NCBI GenBank assembly: GCA_017561575.1 | Contig: JAFZBS010000010.1 | Location: 1-64,000, forward strand | DNA: 64,000 nt | Source: Candidatus Saccharimonadota bacterium | GTDB lineage: Bacteria > Patescibacteriota > Saccharimonadia > Saccharimonadales > Saccharimonadaceae | Reading direction: 5' to 3' | Shown: positions 25,058 to 33,803 of the stretch, piece by piece | Layout of the letters: each line of letters starts with the position of its first letter | Position numbering within the stretch: the stretch's first letter is position 1 | Position numbers and translations under genes: made by a program | Notes under the pieces: generated by a model | Database searches by the model: none | What the model was told of the DNA's origin: nothing | The model's input: only the letters and a program-made list of their open reading frames with translations

Positions 25058-26245
25058 TTATGCCTTTTTTCTAAGTTTTAGTAGCACATTGCTAAAGTTT
25101 ATCGCATTCTTTTGGAACGACACCACTGCAAGCCTCACCATTACCACCGCAGACGCCGCCACTACAAGAAGTCCAATACAATATTCAGGCGTAGTAATTG
25201 TGCCAAATCCGCTTCTTAGCATCAAGGCAATCGGCGCCGAAAATGGGAAATACGTCAATATTTGAACTACCAAGTTTGGCTCCATCATAAACATCTGCAT
25301 AAAGTACAGTGGAAATACCATCATAATAATTGCTGGCCCAATAAACGAAGATGCATCCTTTGCCGTAGAAACAAGCGAACCTACAAAAGTGCACGTCCCT
25401 GCATAGAATACCGACGACACGATAAATAGCATCACGCTTAAGAATATTGCTAGTGGGTCAACCTCAATAATCGACACAATCGGCCCAATCATCTGGCTGT
25501 CGCGATTTAAGAAAACTAGTATTAACACCGGGATAATAAGCGCCATAATTTGAATCAACCCTAGCACTAGCATCGCAATTATTTTCCCCACAATTAGATG
25601 TTTAGATGATACTGACGTCAAAATCATTTCAGATATCCTATTTTCCTTTTCTTCTACCACTGTGAGTAAAAACCTATTGCCACAAAGTGCAATAAACATA
25701 AAGAAAGTAATACCAATCGCAAACGGAATAATCGCCTTACCTAATGCATTTGACGCTTCCCCATCCTTTGTAATTTTGTTATCTACAATCTCATAACCAC
25801 TAGTCAGCGCCAAAATATCTAGCTCATCTACCCGCATCGCTGCATCTTGCATCATCAAACTCTTTAATATATTCCCATCATAATTAAAAATATCTAGCCC
25901 CTCTGAAATATGGTAAAACTCTGCTCTTTTGCTTTCCTTAAAATCCTTTGGAATATAGAAGTAAAGGTCTATCTCTCCATTCTTCACTTTCTCTACGCCA
26001 TATTCCTTATCACCATTAATCACGTACGGTGCTTTTTCCGAAAATACCCCCGCATCATCCGTAATTGCAATTTTAGTGTTTTCGTCAATCGTTGGATTTG
26101 TATCTACATCCTGTGAAGAAATGAAACTTATAAAATAAATCCCACCAATAAGAAGCGGCATTAGAAGTGTCGCTGCCCAAAAAGCTGGTTTTTTTAGCTG
26201 TCTAACTATCTCAAATTTAGCCACTTTAAGCGTAAAATTATTCAT
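25058..26245 (-). CDS. ABC transporter permease (NatB-like, ABC-2 family)
   Basis: 395 residues. One transmembrane helix near the N-terminus (about 22-44) is followed by a large extracytoplasmic loop (about 45-175) and then five helices. This is the layout of Na+/drug exporter permeases such as NatB. ATG 26245 follows GGAGGTGACA and overlaps the ATPase stop by 8 bases; an in-frame start at 26269 has no ribosome site. Works with the adjacent ATPase. Confidence 0.87.
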   Translation of the reverse strand: MNNFTLKVAKFEIVRQLKKPAFWAATLLMPLLIGGIYFISFISSQDVDTNPTIDENTKIAITDDAGVFSEKAPYVINGDKEYGVEKVKNGEIDLYFYIPKDFKESKRAEFYHISEGLDIFNYDGNILKSLMMQDAAMRVDELDILALTSGYEIVDNKITKDGEASNALGKAIIPFAIGITFFMFIALCGNRFLLTVVEEKENRISEMILTSVSSKHLIVGKIIAMLVLGLIQIMALIIPVLILVFLNRDSQMIGPIVSIIEVDPLAIFLSVMLFIVSSVFYAGTCTFVGSLVSTAKDASSFIGPAIIMMVFPLYFMQMFMMEPNLVVQILTYFPFSAPIALMLRSGFGTITTPEYCIGLLVVAASAVVMVRLAVVSFQKNAINFSNVLLKLRKKA

Positions 26246-26957
26246 TGTCACCTCCATATATATCCACAAATATTTGTTCTAAACTCTTACCACCGAATTC
26301 CTTTTTAATCTCCGCAATCGTCCCGTACGCTTTCGCTACACCATCCTTCAAAAGCAGCGCCCTATCGCACAACTTTTCCACTTCATCCATATAATGTGTA
26401 ATCATTATTATCGCCGCCCCTTTCTTGTGTAGCTCCTCAATTATTTCCATAAGTAATCTCCGATTCATCGGATCAAAACCTTTCGTTGGCTCATCAAGAA
26501 TTAACAACTTCGGATTGCCCATGATGGTTAGGCCAAGCTGTACCTTCTGTTGCTGGCCACCAGACAACTTCTCAACTTTTTCATTAAACTTATCAAGAAG
26601 CCCTACTCTTTCCAAATATTTCAACGACCACTCACGCGGATTCTTTAACCCCCTCAATTCGCCAAAATAAATCATTGTATCAATCACGCTCTCCTTGCGA
26701 TAAAGCCCCCTCTCTTCCGGCAAATATCCTACCACCACCAAAGAATCTTCTGGGTTATATTTCTTACCATCAACAAAAAGCTCCCCGCCCGTTGGTTGAT
26801 AAAAACCAAGCAAAGCGCGAAGCGTCGTCGTTTTTCCCGACCCATTGCTACCAAGTAACCCAAATATTTCCCCCTTTTTCACCTCAAATGATAAATCTTT
26901 GATAACCGTCTTATTACCAAATATCATCTTAAAATTCTTAACTTCTACTATTGCCAT
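26238..26957 (-). CDS. ABC transporter ATP-binding protein (NatA-like)
   Basis: 239 residues. Walker A GSNGSGKTTTLRAL (about 37-50), signature LSGGQQQKVQLGL, Walker B LLILDEPTKGFDP and the switch His in ITHYMDE. It powers the adjacent permease. ATG 26957 sits 9 bases after the CCA of tRNA-Arg, and those 9 bases are GGAGGTAAT, so its Shine-Dalgarno begins where the tRNA ends. Confidence 0.95.
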   Translation of the reverse strand: MAIVEVKNFKMIFGNKTVIKDLSFEVKKGEIFGLLGSNGSGKTTTLRALLGFYQPTGGELFVDGKKYNPEDSLVVVGYLPEERGLYRKESVIDTMIYFGELRGLKNPREWSLKYLERVGLLDKFNEKVEKLSGGQQQKVQLGLTIMGNPKLLILDEPTKGFDPMNRRLLMEIIEELHKKGAAIIMITHYMDEVEKLCDRALLLKDGVAKAYGTIAEIKKEFGGKSLEQIFVDIYGGDNE

Positions 26958-26966
26958 ATTACCTCC

Positions 26967-27041
26967 TGGTAGAGCCAGCTGGAATCGAACCAGCATCGCA
27001 GACTTAGAGGGTCTGGGTCCTATCCGTTGAACGATGGCTCC
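26967..27041 (-). tRNA. tRNA-Arg(UCU)
   Basis: Acceptor GGAGCCA/TGGCTCT (G1-T72 wobble), anticodon stem CAGAC/GTCTG, loop CCTCTAA (anticodon TCT), encoded CCA. Immediately upstream of the ABC exporter operon. Confidence 0.95.
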
Positions 27042-27059
27042 AATAATATATATTATACA

Positions 27060-27809
27060 CTATTCTTCCGGTTTTCTCAACTTGTAATATATAGATGGCG
27101 CAAATCTCACCGGTGCAAGCATTTTTTGTGCTTTATCTTCCATTTTCACTAAATTATTTGTTTTAAAAACCTTTTTTAGCGCTCTACTTCTAAAATTTGA
27201 AACCGAGAGCACCTTTTCACGTTTAAACCCAACCTTCTCAAAAATTTCTTCCACGTATTTTGGGTGATAATTATAAAACCCATCCGCCGATATTTCCTTA
27301 TAATTTGCCACCTTTTTATCAAATGGATTCACCTTGCTTTTGCCAGTTACAAAACGTGCCATTTTTGGCAAAGTACGTTTGTTTGCCACTTCAATTACTG
27401 CAACACCACCCGGTTTTAGCACGCGGTAAAGTTCAGAAATCGCCTTATTCATATCTTTTAAATGGTGTGTCACTCTAACCATCATCAAACCATCAAGTTC
27501 ATTATCATGAAACGGCAAATCATAAATATCACCTGCCTTCGTCTCAATCTTATCGCCATAAATTTCTTTGGCTTGCTTAAGCTCTGTCTTGGAATAATCA
27601 AAAATATAAATCTTGTGAGCCCTCTTTAAGTATTCGCCGGCTAACCTACCATATCCACCACCGATATCCGCAAACTTTTCCATACGTTTTGGAAGCAGTT
27701 TCCGAATCGCCATACGATCTGCCTGATCTTCATACTCGCGATCAGCATTTTCCCAGAATTCTTTTTTATAATCATATCCATTGTAGTCAGAAATAACTTT
27801 TTCACTCAT
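27060..27809 (-). CDS. SAM-dependent class I methyltransferase
   Basis: 249 residues. SAM motif I FADIGGGYGRLAGEYL (about 46-61), motif II acidic residue in IFDYSK, and a motif IV/post-I pattern (LDGLMMVRVTHHL). A UbiE-like HLKDMNKAISELYRVLKPGG follows. Substrate unknown: a quinone/lipid or small-molecule methyltransferase. Leaderless: TGG-TATAAT + six bases + ATG. It sits just upstream of tRNA-Arg and the ABC genes. Confidence 0.88.
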   Translation of the reverse strand: MSEKVISDYNGYDYKKEFWENADREYEDQADRMAIRKLLPKRMEKFADIGGGYGRLAGEYLKRAHKIYIFDYSKTELKQAKEIYGDKIETKAGDIYDLPFHDNELDGLMMVRVTHHLKDMNKAISELYRVLKPGGVAVIEVANKRTLPKMARFVTGKSKVNPFDKKVANYKEISADGFYNYHPKYVEEIFEKVGFKREKVLSVSNFRSRALKKVFKTNNLVKMEDKAQKMLAPVRFAPSIYYKLRKPEE

Positions 27810-27880
27810 ACTTTAATTATACCATAATTTACCAAGTAAACAAAAAACCACCTTCGTTTACAAGAAAGTGGTTTTAAATA

Positions 27881-29635
27881 CTAGATTACACGCGAGATTT
27901 CTTCGAGCGTCGTTTCGCCACGAAGCGCCGCAAGCACACCTTTTTGCTCCAATGTTAGCATACCATGCTCTCTTGCAGTTTTTTCAATCGCATTTGTATT
28001 AATATCCGCTACATCGCCACGAATGTATTTCGCAATTTCCTCATCAACTACCAATTGTTCCATTATCACCATGCGCCCACTATAACCAAACGGTTCTTTT
28101 TCTGTCGGCACTGGATCGTAAAGCACCACGTTGTCAAAATCAAATGTTTTTGCTTCTTCTTCAAGCGCTTTCTCAGCCGCCCTAGCCTCAACGGCAATAT
28201 CTAGTTTATTCTCAAGCCCCAGGTCCACCGGCTTCTTTACCGGGCGGCTTACGGCCTTCGTTCGTGATACTTTAATACCTTTTAAGAACTGCGGGTCAAT
28301 TCCATCGAGCACCTTATGGATATATCTTTTTTCAGCTTCCGTTGCCTGCCTTGGCTGTTTAGACTTCGATAACTTCCTCACCAATCTCTGCGCCACAATT
28401 AGTCTAATCGAACTCGAAAAAATTGGGTTCACGCCAATTAAGTCAATCATTCTCGAAAACGCCGCCGCCGTAGAATTGGCATGGAAAGACGAAAGCACCA
28501 AATGCCCCGTGATAGATGCCTGAATTGCCGTTTTTGCCGTATCAGCATCACGAATCTCACCCACCATCACTACATCTGGGTCCAAACGAAGCACCGAACG
28601 AAGCCCTTCCGCAAACGATCCACCGCTATTGGTATTAATCGGAATCTGCGAAATACCAGTAATGCCATACTCAATCGGATCCTCAAGTGTAATTATCTTC
28701 CTATCCGAAGTATTAAGCGCATTTAGCATCGAATAAAGCGTCGTCGACTTACCAGAACCAGTCGGGCCTACCATCAATACTAGCCCTCTCGGATGCGAAA
28801 TTACCTCATCGATTTGATCCCTCTCTTCACGCGACAAGCCGAGCAAATCAAGATTAAGCAAAGTTTCATCAAAGTTGAAAAGACGCAGCACCGCATCTTG
28901 GCCGTACATCGTTGGAATAGTCTCCACACGAATGTTCAACGTATGTGTCACGCCACCAACGGTAATATCTTTTTGCATATGCCCGGACTGTGGCTGATTA
29001 GATGCTGTCGATACATTCGCCCTAGACGACAACTCACCCATAAATATTCTGTATCTATCTCTGTCAATATTCGCTACCGGGTGAAGCAAACCGTCAACAC
29101 GCATTCTAATTCTGATTTCGTTACGCATATTCTCAATATGAATATCGCTCGCACCAAGTTTATCTGCTTGTTCAACAAGAAAATCAAATACTTTCTCTGT
29201 AGAGACTTTATTAAGTGTTTGAGATACACTTGCAATTGTCTCCGAATCTCCTTCGCCGGCAATCTTGATGTCATCATACTTTACCTCAACCGGCGGATCA
29301 TAACGCAACATAAATACCTTATATGCCGACCCAGAAATCAAATAAAAGTCAATTCCCTTACCTTCATCACTATACTCACGGCGCATCTTCTCAATCACTG
29401 TCCGTGGAGTCTGGCTCGTCACCATGAACTGATATGTATTTTCATTTTCGTCTTTGCGTAACGGCAAAACAAAGTTTTGATGCATGTCCTTTACGTCAAG
29501 TATTCCTTTAATCAGTGGTATGTCTTTCTCAAACCCCCTCGTATCTAGATAAGGCAAGCCTAGTATCCTAGCACGTCCCTCCGTTGCTTGTTCTTCATTA
29601 TCCCTTCGTTTTTTTTGAATATCTGACTCTTCCAT
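27881..29635 (-). CDS. pilB: Type IV pilus assembly ATPase PilB/GspE
   Basis: 584 residues. N2 domain about 140-230, Walker A GPTGSGKSTTLYS, Asp box (ITLEDPIEYGI), Walker B (DVVMVGEIRDADTA) and His box (LSSFHANST). It hydrolyses ATP to push pilins into the fibre. The C-terminal tetracysteine zinc motif usual in PilB/GspE is not visible: the segment around 475-520 is Lys/Glu-rich with no CxxC. Leaderless: TGA-TATAAT + six bases + ATG. Confidence 0.95.
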   Translation of the reverse strand: MEESDIQKKRRDNEEQATEGRARILGLPYLDTRGFEKDIPLIKGILDVKDMHQNFVLPLRKDENENTYQFMVTSQTPRTVIEKMRREYSDEGKGIDFYLISGSAYKVFMLRYDPPVEVKYDDIKIAGEGDSETIASVSQTLNKVSTEKVFDFLVEQADKLGASDIHIENMRNEIRIRMRVDGLLHPVANIDRDRYRIFMGELSSRANVSTASNQPQSGHMQKDITVGGVTHTLNIRVETIPTMYGQDAVLRLFNFDETLLNLDLLGLSREERDQIDEVISHPRGLVLMVGPTGSGKSTTLYSMLNALNTSDRKIITLEDPIEYGITGISQIPINTNSGGSFAEGLRSVLRLDPDVVMVGEIRDADTAKTAIQASITGHLVLSSFHANSTAAAFSRMIDLIGVNPIFSSSIRLIVAQRLVRKLSKSKQPRQATEAEKRYIHKVLDGIDPQFLKGIKVSRTKAVSRPVKKPVDLGLENKLDIAVEARAAEKALEEEAKTFDFDNVVLYDPVPTEKEPFGYSGRMVIMEQLVVDEEIAKYIRGDVADINTNAIEKTAREHGMLTLEQKGVLAALRGETTLEEISRVI

Positions 29636-29693
29636 AAAGTCATTATATCATAATAATTTTCAATTTGTAAAACAGTGTGGTAAAATATATCTT

Positions 29694-29798
29694 ATGGCAA
29701 GAAAGTTTACTATGAAACCAGTCGCAAAGCAAAATCGCAACAATAATCACAAGCACAGCGACAAAAGAAAACACCCCCGTCTCAAAAACGGCCGCTAA
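29694..29798 (+). CDS. 34-residue basic peptide
   Basis: MARKFTMKPVAKQNRNNNHKH at the start, then DKRKHPRLKNGR; about one-third of residues are Lys, Arg or His. TGG-TAAAAT lies 7 bases before ATG and a perfect terminator follows the stop, so it is a complete tiny transcription unit. It could be an RNA- or ribosome-associated peptide (inference). Confidence 0.55.
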   Translation: MARKFTMKPVAKQNRNNNHKHSDKRKHPRLKNGR

Positions 29799-29800
29799 AA

Positions 29801-29828
29801 AATAAGACCTTTCAAAGGTCTTATTTTT
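29801..29828 (+). terminator. Terminator of the 34-residue gene
   Basis: ATAAGACCTTT/AAAGGTCTTAT stem with a 1-base centre, then TTTTTG. Confidence 0.85.
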
Positions 29829-29928
29829 GTTTGATACTCTACCAACTAAACAATTCTTCTACCAAAAATGCCAAAATCAAAAGCATCAACTCCCCTATAA
29901 ACCTACATCAACCATATTATAAAACCGC

Positions 29929-31845
29929 CTAACTGCCAGCTAGACACCTAATAGAGCGGCCGTCGTACTTATTGATGCTAAGGGTACCTGGGGTGACATT
30001 GGAGCTACTCAGGGACATGTAGTACGAAGTGCCGATACCACCCGCAGTAGACGACCACCAGGTCCCGCCGATGCCTCTATTAGTGACCGACGAATCACGG
30101 GCGCGGCCGGAGTAGAGGAAATTGTTAGGATAGTTTCTGAGAGCAATGGAAACGTTAGTGCCTTCTGGATCGCCTGTGTAGTTTGGAAAGTTGGTGCTTT
30201 CATAGTTAGCTGGATTAGTACCATTATTAATACCGGTGACAATCAGTGACCAGAAATCATTAGTAGCTTCTATAGATTTATATTTATCGCCACCACGTGG
30301 CAGTTTCCAGCCAGCTGGACAAAGTGAAGTATTTACCGTCTCACTGGTTTTACCATCAGCATCAATAGTAGTAGAGCTATCGTAGTATATAGTGTTAGCT
30401 AGAGCTGCAGACCAAGTGTAATAGTTGCCATAGGAATAGACGTTTTGGTTTGTACCGGTCATATTAGTCACGGTAGTATTTGGGTTAGTAGTACTATCCG
30501 TGTTGGTATTGTCGTTACGATATCTTGGCATACGATAACCAGGATAACCAGTCGTATTAATATCAATGGTAGCAGTATCACTTTGAGTACCACTATAATA
30601 TATACTGTTAGCGATGGTATTATTAGCGAATTTAGCTGTTTCTGGTGTAGCTAAGCCGATGAAGTTACCATAGGTAGTAGATTTACCAAAGCCTTGGGAT
30701 AGCGATTCGGTGAAATTGGCATCATAGTCTAGTCTTAGGTTTTCTATCATCCAGCATTTGCCATCCGCTAGTTTTGCTACAGCATAGGTATCATTGTCAC
30801 GTTGGTCCGTAAGGGCAGTGACATCACCAATGTTCATAGAGCTGCAACCAGTCCAGTTTTGGAGATTACCTGCGGATGGGACCCAGACAGCATAAAGTGA
30901 GAGACCTTCAGTGCTATATTGCCCAGCAGTGAAAGTGATAGTAGCATTAGGACCATAGATATGATAGCCGGCATTAGCGCCAGTACCATTGCCGTCTGCA
31001 TCGTTAGCGCCAAGGACCCAGTTGTATTTATCAGTCCAGCCAGCAAAACCATAGCCTTCACGCTTGAAGTTGGAGGCCCAAAGCTCAGCCGAGGTATCAC
31101 TGGATGCGACACTCTGGTCGCCCATAGAATCCGTCACGCTACTTGGCCCTGGAGAATAGCAGATTTTGTCACCATCACAAGCCACTGGCTGAGTCGGTTC
31201 TTCTGGAGCAGAAGCATCAGCCGGATGAACTAGAGTATATTTTACTTTCCCAGTATAAGTATCTGCCGTCTGAGTGCCGGATATGTAAGCTGCATAAGTA
31301 GTAGTGAGTTTAGAACCTAGAGTTTGGTCTGTAGCGGATGAGAAATTAGCTACTTTGGTGTATGTATTTGGTACTGCATGGTAACTATCAAAACTGTTAG
31401 TGATAGTAAGGTTAGCTGGGTTGTAGGCGGTGTTATCCGTGACTTTAGCTAGCTTCATCGCCCACTGCGAATTATCTCCCGAAGTGGCAGTGCCGGTAGG
31501 AATGGTGGAATTAGTATTTGCTCCTATCATAGTATTGTTACCATAAGTATCGTCTGAGAAGCCTACTGCATAAATAGCAAAGCCTGAAGCGTCGTTACAA
31601 AAGGCAGTTAAGGTAGTTTGTCCTATACCATTTGGATAATAATCATTACCACCGGAATAGATACCATTGATGAGTGAGGCAGTATGTGCCGTATCCACCG
31701 TCGCAGTAAGTGAGCAAGCCGAAGGCACCTCAATCGTCGCCGTAGACATATACGACGTATCGGCCTTCGCCGCCGGCATCATCAAAGCCAAACCAAAAAT
31801 AACATTAACCCCCACAAGTCCCCCTAGTAGTAAACCTCTTTTCAT
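29929..31845 (-). CDS. Secreted surface protein with Fibrobacter succinogenes major paralogous domain
   Basis: 638 residues. Signal peptide (about 1-28, cleavage after AAKA). Beta-rich domain (about 35-215) with CSLTATVD and CNDASGFAIY. A short InlB-like repeat (FAGWTDKYN...LYAVWVP; about 255-335). A C-terminal domain of about 300 residues (CWMIENLRLDY, LCPAGWKLPRGG, TWWSST, SIRCLAG). No membrane anchor is visible at the C-terminus. Same terminal domain as the giant protein at 13552-17808 and the remnant at 24744-25020. Probably cell-surface or secreted, role unknown. Confidence 0.85.
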   Translation of the reverse strand: MKRGLLLGGLVGVNVIFGLALMMPAAKADTSYMSTATIEVPSACSLTATVDTAHTASLINGIYSGGNDYYPNGIGQTTLTAFCNDASGFAIYAVGFSDDTYGNNTMIGANTNSTIPTGTATSGDNSQWAMKLAKVTDNTAYNPANLTITNSFDSYHAVPNTYTKVANFSSATDQTLGSKLTTTYAAYISGTQTADTYTGKVKYTLVHPADASAPEEPTQPVACDGDKICYSPGPSSVTDSMGDQSVASSDTSAELWASNFKREGYGFAGWTDKYNWVLGANDADGNGTGANAGYHIYGPNATITFTAGQYSTEGLSLYAVWVPSAGNLQNWTGCSSMNIGDVTALTDQRDNDTYAVAKLADGKCWMIENLRLDYDANFTESLSQGFGKSTTYGNFIGLATPETAKFANNTIANSIYYSGTQSDTATIDINTTGYPGYRMPRYRNDNTNTDSTTNPNTTVTNMTGTNQNVYSYGNYYTWSAALANTIYYDSSTTIDADGKTSETVNTSLCPAGWKLPRGGDKYKSIEATNDFWSLIVTGINNGTNPANYESTNFPNYTGDPEGTNVSIALRNYPNNFLYSGRARDSSVTNRGIGGTWWSSTAGGIGTSYYMSLSSSNVTPGTLSINKYDGRSIRCLAGS

Positions 31846-31910
31846 GTATGTAAAAACCCTTATGTCTTTTTCATCATATCATTTTTTCATAATCATTTCA
31901 ACCCAAAAAT

Positions 31911-31931
31911 AAAAAAACGCCACATTTGGCG
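31911..31931 (-). terminator. Terminator downstream of tRNA-Ser
   Basis: CGCCA/TGGCG stem with a 4-base loop, then a run of seven T on the minus strand. Confidence 0.8.
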
Positions 31932-31941
31932 ATTTTCAGCT

Positions 31942-31962
31942 TGGCGGAAGGGACAAGATTCG
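31942..31962 (-). repeat. Partial copy of the tRNA-Ser 3' end
   Basis: 21 bases matching tRNA-Ser positions 32010-32030 with one mismatch, including the CCA. Lies between tRNA-Ser and its terminator, 47 bases after the tRNA. Confidence 0.75.
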
Positions 31963-32009
31963 CATCGAAGATACGATATCTTGCTTTTTAATGCACGTCC
32001 GTCAGAACA

Positions 32010-32095
32010 TGGCGGAAGGGACAGGATTCGAACCTGCGAGACGTTAATCTGCTGGTTTTCAAGACCAGTGCCATCAACCACTCGGCCACCCTTCC
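32010..32095 (-). tRNA. tRNA-Ser(UGA)
   Basis: Long variable arm, acceptor GGAAGGG/CCCTTCC, discriminator G73, loop CTTGAAA (anticodon TGA), encoded CCA. Confidence 0.95.
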
Positions 32096-32113
32096 ACTTA
32101 CTATTATATCATA

Positions 32114-32815
32114 TTATTCAGCATTTGTGTAGACGTTCGTCACGTCGTCTAAGTCATCCACCGCCGAGAGCAATTTTTCAAGCTTCTCCGCATTCTCCCC
32201 CTCTACCGGCACATAGGAATTTGGCACATACTGGAGTTCAGCGCTCGTCACCGTCATCCCAGCATCCACCAAAGCCTGCCTCACTTTCATCAAATCAGAA
32301 GCCGCAGTATATATAATAGTGCCATCATCCTCATCTAACACATCTTCCGCCCCCGCGTCCAGCGCCACCATCATTGCATCGTCACCTTTTTCTGATATCT
32401 CAATTACGCCCTTCCTAGCAAACTGAAACATCACGCTTCCCGGCTCCGCCATTCGGCCACCGTTTTTATCAAGCGCGTGCCTCACCTCCGGCATCGTCCG
32501 ATTTTTATTATCTGTCGCTACTTCAATCACGATTCCTACCCCACCAGGACCATAAGCTTCATAAACTTCTTCTATTAGAGCTGCCGCCGATTTATCCGCC
32601 ACTCTTGCAATCGCCCGCTCAATATTTGCTTTAGGCATATTTGCAAGCCGTGCTTTTTCAAGCACCATAGCAAGGCTCGGATTCATCGCTGGATCAGTAC
32701 CAGCCCTTGCAGCAATCGCAATCTGATTCCCGATTTTCGTAAAAAGCGCGCCCCTCTTGGCATCCACCACCGCTTTTTGCCTCTTTGTCGTCGCCCATTT
32801 GCTATGTCCTGACAT
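32114..32815 (-). CDS. YebC/TACO1-family protein
   Basis: 233 residues, full length. Begins MSGHSKWATTKRQKAVVD, the family signature, with NPSLAMVLEKARLANMPKANIERAI and YEAYGPGGVGIVIEVATDNKNRT. Members have been described as transcriptional regulators and, more recently, as translation factors for proline-rich stretches. The start is ATG 32815 with GGAG upstream; three residues upstream in frame are not conserved. Confidence 0.95.
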   Translation of the reverse strand: MSGHSKWATTKRQKAVVDAKRGALFTKIGNQIAIAARAGTDPAMNPSLAMVLEKARLANMPKANIERAIARVADKSAAALIEEVYEAYGPGGVGIVIEVATDNKNRTMPEVRHALDKNGGRMAEPGSVMFQFARKGVIEISEKGDDAMMVALDAGAEDVLDEDDGTIIYTAASDLMKVRQALVDAGMTVTSAELQYVPNSYVPVEGENAEKLEKLLSAVDDLDDVTNVYTNAE

Positions 32816-32879
32816 AAAAATCACTCCAAAAATTATTTTACTTCTCTTTATTTTACCACTTTTCTAAGCAAAAGTAAAA

Positions 32880-33803
32880 CTAATCTTCACTATCTTTCAC
32901 GATTGTCTCAAACGTATCTACATCTTCAATTATGTCTTCACTCTTGTGGGTCTCAATTTTCGCTTTTTTATCTTGCGACGCAGAGCCTGGCATATCCTCA
33001 GCTTGAAGTAATGGTCTAGACTCAGTTTCCTTTTTCTTTTCAGCCACCAACCTTGCCTTCACTTCTTTTTCTACCATTTCCTGAATCGTCGATTGCATTT
33101 CTTCACTGCTTATCTGCTTGCCAGCACTTGCCTCCCTCTTTGCATTAGCTCGCGACACAATGAACGCCACTATTGAAAGAATCACAAAAGCCGTCCCTGC
33201 CAAACCAGACAAGGCAAACCATTTTCCCCATTCACTATAATTCCCAGTTTCAGCAAAAGTCACAATAATCGCAAAGACACTAACATACAACCAACAAACT
33301 GCCGCCGCAATCTTAAGTGGCTTTACTTGTTTTACAGTCTCTCTAATTGCAAAAACATTCGACATCAAGAACCCACCAATGCCTAAATTCAAAGCAATAG
33401 AACATAGCTTCACCCAGACAGAAGCTGCACCGGCAGCAATATAAACAGAACCTACCCTAATCTTATATTCATCCACGACTGGGATCACCTCCCAAATTAG
33501 CAAAATCCCTAAAACAAGCCAAGTCGCATTAGCTACCAAAGACAGCCAAGCCAAACTACTAACTGAAGGTTTCTTTTCCTCTATTCTAGTTAAATTGTTT
33601 ATTCCAATAAATAGAGCTATCGCAAGCAACAGAAAAGAAGCTTGCACTCTACCGAGTACCGGTGTCCATAAATTATTAGCTAGTATTACAAGCGCGCCAA
33701 ACAAAAACTCGCCAATTAATATTACAACCGCCATCCACAAAAAAGCCTTCTTTAATTGCTTTAGTGATGATGAAGTGTTTTTATCATTATTCCTATTACT
33801 CAT
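32880..33803 (-). CDS. Polytopic membrane protein with charged C-terminal tail
   Basis: 307 residues. About six hydrophobic helices between residues 20 and 217, then a cytoplasmic tail (about 220-307) rich in Lys/Glu. Unknown family. ATGA overlap with the comEC stop, yet a leaderless-type -10 (TGA-TATAAT + six bases) lies within the end of comEC, so it probably also has its own transcript. Confidence 0.65.
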   Translation of the reverse strand: MSNRNNDKNTSSSLKQLKKAFLWMAVVILIGEFLFGALVILANNLWTPVLGRVQASFLLLAIALFIGINNLTRIEEKKPSVSSLAWLSLVANATWLVLGILLIWEVIPVVDEYKIRVGSVYIAAGAASVWVKLCSIALNLGIGGFLMSNVFAIRETVKQVKPLKIAAAVCWLYVSVFAIIVTFAETGNYSEWGKWFALSGLAGTAFVILSIVAFIVSRANAKREASAGKQISSEEMQSTIQEMVEKEVKARLVAEKKKETESRPLLQAEDMPGSASQDKKAKIETHKSEDIIEDVDTFETIVKDSED

